The notes under the pieces: generated by a model
The model's input: only the letters and a program-made list of their open reading frames with translations
What the model was told of the DNA's origin: nothing
Databases searched by the model: none
Origin: Monosporascus cannonballus
Taxonomy: Eukaryota; Ascomycota; Sordariomycetes; Xylariales
DNA: 64,000 nt
NCBI GenBank assembly: GCA_004154925.1
Contig: QJNS01000290.1
Location: 28,006-92,005 of the forward strand
Direction of reading: 5' to 3'
In this document: positions 60,630-64,000 of the stretch, one piece after another
Numbering within the stretch: the first letter of the stretch is position 1
Layout: each line of letters begins with the position of its first letter
Position numbers and translations under genes: made by a program

Positions 60630-60895
60630 ATATTAAAATCTTACTAAATTTATATAAAACTAATTATATTTAAAATAATTATATCCGCAAAATTTTTAAG
60701 ATGTAGTAAAAAACTAATAAAATTAAGTAAAATCTATATCTTCGTTATTTTCATAATTTAAATAAAAATAACTTATAATAATTATTCGTTATCCAAAATA
60801 CCATTAATATTACGAAACGTAACTAAGTTATTTTATTGCTCAGATTCCTACGATATTCCTGCTAACATAAACCCGTACGACTAAGGTTTAATGAT
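60630..60895 (+). repeat. Repeat family D, copy 3, at the border of island 2
   Basis: About 265 bp alignable to 48770-49050. It contains ATTACGAAACGTAACTAAG and ends with CCCGTACGACTAAGGTTTAA, after which GC-balanced island DNA starts at once. Island 2 therefore begins exactly at a repeat edge. Confidence 0.55.
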
Positions 60896-61098
60896 TGGTT
60901 AGACCCTTAACCGTCACAGCACGGCTGACCTCATCTGTTTTATTCTGCCCAGGCTGTAAGTTCGCCTGTACACTTCGCGTGGTATGCAAGTAACCCCGAT
61001 GTAACTGAACAATCCAGTTTGTCACGAACGAATGGACCTGTCCATATCCATATAAAGATGCATTTCCAGCGCAATTAAAAGCAGAAATTCTGGTAGGT

Positions 61099-63122
61099 TT
61101 GGCCCCTAATCGTGAAGCCCATTCCAAGTTATGCAATCACTGTCTCAACATCGACCTAAAAATCACTTCCTCTTCGTTACATGATCCAAAGGACGACTGT
61201 GTTCTCTGTCAAATCCTCACCAAACGCCTCAAGAACAATATCGAGGAAGCCGAGATGCAACTTCTTGAAGCCCGGCGCTACGTGCGGATCTCCGCTGTTC
61301 CAGGTGTGTGAGACTGCTTTTGTCGCAAAAGCGACGCCGCTATTGCATTGCTAGCAATAGCGTTATATATGGTCAAATTCTTAACTGTGACAGCTTTGTA
61401 CGTTGAAAATATTGGAATAGATTGCTAAGGACCCCAAGATGCCTCGTGGGCGTCGTTGTCCATCCAAACCGGGCTTCCCGGAATTCTACAATCGGCTAGC
61501 TCAAGTCATTTCAAGCTAATCAGGGTGTGGCTTCGACTTTGTGACGAAGGCAAATGCTCGCGAGATGGTGGATGCAGTCCCAGGCCTAATTCTGCCCTAA
61601 TGCCAACCCGGGTCGTTGATGTTGGAGATGGCCGCAACGTACGCCTCATTTCGACAGACAAGATGAGTCAAGGAGAACACTACATTGCTCTGTCCCATTG
61701 TTGGGGCAAGCTAACGGAAGGACAGAAAGACAGTTGGTGTACTAACCGGAAGAACGAGGAACATAGGAGGACACAAGAATTCTCAGTTGAGAAATTGCCG
61801 CAGTCATTTCAAGATGCAATCAGAGTCACTCGAGAACTCGGCCAGTGATACCTTTGGATCGACTCGCTTTGCATCATACAAGGTGAAGGAGGAGACTGGA
61901 ATACCGAAGCCAAGAAGATAGAGACGGTTTTCAGGAATGCTTACTGTACGATTGCTGCCACCTCCGCCGAAGACTCAACCAGGGGATTTCTTGACCGGCC
62001 GGTGGAACATCAGCAATATGTGACGTTGCCCAGGTCTTCACACGGCAAGGTATACATTTGCATGTCTATCGATGATTTCCCTGGCGACGTAGAGGACAGC
62101 GTCTTGAACAAGCGGGCATGGGTGTTACAGGAACGGGCCTTGTCTCGCCGAACGATTCATTTCACGAACAGGCAAACATACTGGGAGTGTGGCGGTGGGG
62201 TTCGTTGCGAAACGCTTACATATATGCGCAAGTAAGTTCACACAGAACTCCCCTCGAGCGCGCCCTTTATTGTTGTCACATTTTTGCTTTTTATTATTAT
62301 TATCCCCAGGTACTTCTTGATAGGCTTGCTAATTTCTATTAAAATCAGTGGAAAAGTATCTTTTCGAAGTGACCCCGATTTTCCACATTCAATTCTATGA
62401 CGTTTTTCAAGAACTAAAATCGAGCTTTTCCAATCCCTTTTTACGGATTACTCGAAGTTAGGCCTTACAGAGGAGACAGACAGGCCCATTGCGATCGACT
62501 CGCTAGCCACTGCGTTGGCCAGGACTCTCCGTACCAGCGTTAGATACGGTATCTTTAAGCGCTATCTCCACAGAAGTCTCCTGTGGCAACGTTCGCAGGA
62601 TATTCTCCTGACGCGGCTGATAAGGCGGTTCCATCGTGGTCTTGGATGGCATATCGCGGGCCAATTGGGTATTTGGAAATCCCAATGATGCGTGGCCTAG
62701 TTGAGTGGGAGGAGAACGTTCGGTTTATGGAAGACAAGGCGAGCAATGCGGCCTGCAAGCCGCAAAACGACACTTACGTGTTGGAAGCTCGAGTGAGACG
62801 GCTCCAAGATTGCGAGATCAAACCTCAGGGCCCGATACACGTTATACGCGACGGGAAGGACGAGGAAGTCGGGCATCTGCGGCTTGACACCCAACCAGGG
62901 GAGGCCTTAACAGAGGTACGGTGCGCTATAATGGGAAGAGAGGATGTTGGGGCGTGGGAAGGGATTCCATGGGAAGTTGGCAAACGGAAGTATTACGTGT
63001 TGTTTGTCGTGAAAAGCGCGATGCATCCGGAAGGGGGAACTTTTGAGAGGGTTGGACCGGGATCAGTCCAGGAGCGTTTCATACGGATTGATGGTCAGGA
63101 CGACGTGGCACGGATCTCATAA
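61099..63122 (+). pseudogene. HET-domain (heterokaryon incompatibility) protein pseudogene
   Basis: The first piece (61099-61311) has the Cys-rich start LCNHCLNIDL and DDCVLCQILTKRL seen in many HET proteins, but no ATG. From about 61456 one frame holds the HET core: YIALSHCWGK (residue block 1), LPQSFQDAIRVTRELG, then a TGA at 61846-61848 where family members have Gln or Arg, then YLWIDSLCIIQG and NAYCTIAATSAEDSTRGF. RAWVLQERALSRR follows. A 78-bp GT-AG intron (62232-62309; GTAAGT donor, CCCCAG acceptor) leads to a further piece with LGLTEETDRPIAIDSL and YGIFKRYLHRSLLWQRS. That piece is broken by TGA at 62398-62400 and shifts frame near 62600 before PSWSWMAYRGPIGYL. The end is at 63122. HET proteins trigger non-self cell death between incompatible strains; this copy cannot make full-length protein. 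Confidence 0.88.
61322..61362. other. Two adjacent perfect hairpins between HET exon remnants
   Basis: GTCGC AAAA GCGAC (61322-61335) forms a 5-bp stem with an AAAA loop. CGCTATTGC (61338-61346) pairs with GCAATAGCG (61354-61362) across a 7-base loop. They lie where the N-terminal reading of the HET gene ends and before the HET core frame begins. They could be part of an intron or the scar of a small inserted element. Confidence 0.5.
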
Positions 63123-63712
63123 TGTCTCTTTTAGCAGTTCAGGCTATCTCATTCTGAGAGTTCAGTCCTTTCTCTTACCAAAAAACACGGTTCCCATATA
63201 TCAATCCGGTATAATATCTGGCAAATAGGGAGAGAGAGCCCCGGTACTTCCAAGAAAAGACCATACCTGCTTAAGGAAACAACATCAGAGCCTCCAGGAG
63301 ACGGTTCGACCCCTGTACAGAGCGCAGCACATACGCGCCAAGGGCTGGGGTCGTTCCGTAAAAGCTGGCGAGAGGAGTATGTGAATACTAGGAATGCCAC
63401 GTTAGCAGGATGGATGAACTTCTATATCATGTCAACATTTTATTTTATAACAAGAAAATCTTTTAGTGCCAACACCTAGGGTAACTAACTAGCAGAGAAC
63501 ATGTTCAAAGGAATGCAAGACCTCGTGGTTTTAGGTTTAGAGCTATTGGTTTTCTACACTCTCTGTCATAACAGCTGCGAGGAGCCATAGAAATGAGAGC
63601 CATGCGTATCCCAGGGGTCTTGGACAGCTTTATAAGAAAAGTGTGAGAAAACGGGCTCAATTAGTCGGGTTGATGTGTTGTTCTAAGTAGGAGTACGAAG
63701 GTCTAGCTACAT
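63123..63712. other. Intergenic between the HET pseudogene and a possible downstream gene
   Basis: About 590 bp without a supported gene; it would contain the 3' end of the HET gene and the distal promoter of the following ORF. No repeat recognised. Confidence 0.5.
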
Positions 63713-63723
63713 ATATAAATAGT
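63713..63723 (+). promoter_or_regulatory. Candidate TATA box
   Basis: TATATAAATAG lies 140 bp upstream of the ATG at 63853. It is followed by pyrimidine- and CA-rich sequence (CCCCTCTCCTTCACAC; CCACCACACACACACA) of the kind common in 5' leaders of fungal genes. Inferred only from position and composition. Confidence 0.4.
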
Positions 63724-63852
63724 GCGGTTGTTAGCGCAGGCCCACCGTGGCACCCCTCTCCTTCACACAAATTCCTTTAGCCACCACACACACACATATC
63801 CTAACAAAAAGAGAAGAAAAAACGCAGGGGTCAGGTGGAATAAGGCTCCGTA

Positions 63853-64000
63853 ATGGCATTTCCTGACGGAGAGGAAAGCGGAATATCAAATACCTTCATC
63901 GATGTAGAGCCGTTCGTGATTCATCAGACACATCTATCTGCATTTGGGGTCACCCGCGGGGTTGGGGGGGGGGGGGGGGTGGGGGGGGGGGGGGGGTGAT
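63853..64000 (+). CDS. Possible gene start, truncated by the window end
   Basis: An ATG at 63853 opens a frame that stays open to the last base. The first 36 codons read MAFPDGEESG then ISNTFIDVEPFVIHQTHLSA and give no family match I recognise. From 63964 the frame runs into poly-G and would encode poly-glycine, so either the ORF ends before this in reality or the G run is an assembly artefact. Upstream TATA-like and pyrimidine-rich sequence supports a real start. Confidence 0.35.
63964..63996. repeat. G16-T-G16 homopolymer tract
   Basis: Sixteen G, one T (63980), sixteen G, then TGAT to the window end. A tract this long could fold as a G-quadruplex. It is also the sort of sequence produced by read artefacts at a contig end or low-quality join. 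Confidence 0.9.

Noticed and set aside
1..64000. CRISPR arrays, rRNA, tRNA or bacterial-type operons
   Set aside because: No regularly spaced direct repeats, no recognisable RNA gene, and gene structure with GT-AG introns points to a fungus.

Overview
This window comes from a filamentous ascomycete (Pezizomycotina). It has two sharply different kinds of DNA. About 47 kb is very AT-rich and made almost entirely of broken transposable elements. Their reading frames carry G-to-A and C-to-T damage: Gln and Trp codons have become stops, and the catalytic Asp of reverse transcriptase and integrase has become Asn. The C and G that survive sit largely in CpG. This is the pattern of repeat-induced point mutation (RIP). 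Two GC-balanced islands, about 19.74-33.45 kb and 60.9-64.0 kb, carry host-type genes with short GT-AG introns and a HET (heterokaryon-incompatibility) gene. No rRNA, tRNA or CRISPR array was recognised.

Layout: 1-5712 is the 3' part of a Ty3/gypsy element (family A). 5713-11521 is older AT-rich decay with a gypsy RNase H/integrase remnant and two short inverted-repeat elements. 11522-19737 is a second family A copy, cut off at its 3' end, with a 133-bp element nested in its LTR and a Tc1/mariner element in its interior. 33951-42593 is a third gypsy element (family C) with its own nested Tc1/mariner. 42783-48383 and 50929-56514 are two full-length copies of a fourth gypsy element (family B) in opposite orientation, each with a perfect 5-bp target duplication. 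48.4-50.9 and 56.5-60.9 kb are deeply decayed AT-rich DNA carrying copies of a further repeat (family D).

Gene island 1 holds an aspartate/glutamate racemase fragment, an unidentified decayed minus-strand gene, an intact NmrA-like oxidoreductase, a multi-pass membrane-protein pseudogene split by a 414-bp hAT-type MITE, a HET-family-like gene with one in-frame TAG, and two intact unidentified ORFs (a 234-aa tail-anchored candidate and a 463-aa six-TM protein). Island 2 holds a HET-domain pseudogene and the start of a possible gene that runs off the window.

Only three ORFs in island 1 look intact; its other genes and the HET gene carry isolated nonsense codons and single-base frameshifts. Either the islands are accessory DNA whose genes are dying, or part of the frameshifting is assembly error. 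The sequence alone cannot decide. I see no evidence for a novel multi-gene system. The most distinctive observations are the hAT MITE with its exact 8-bp duplication and in-frame rejoining of the split gene, the small LTR-like element that preserves a transmembrane-helix reading frame at two loci, and the CpG-sparing mutation pattern.
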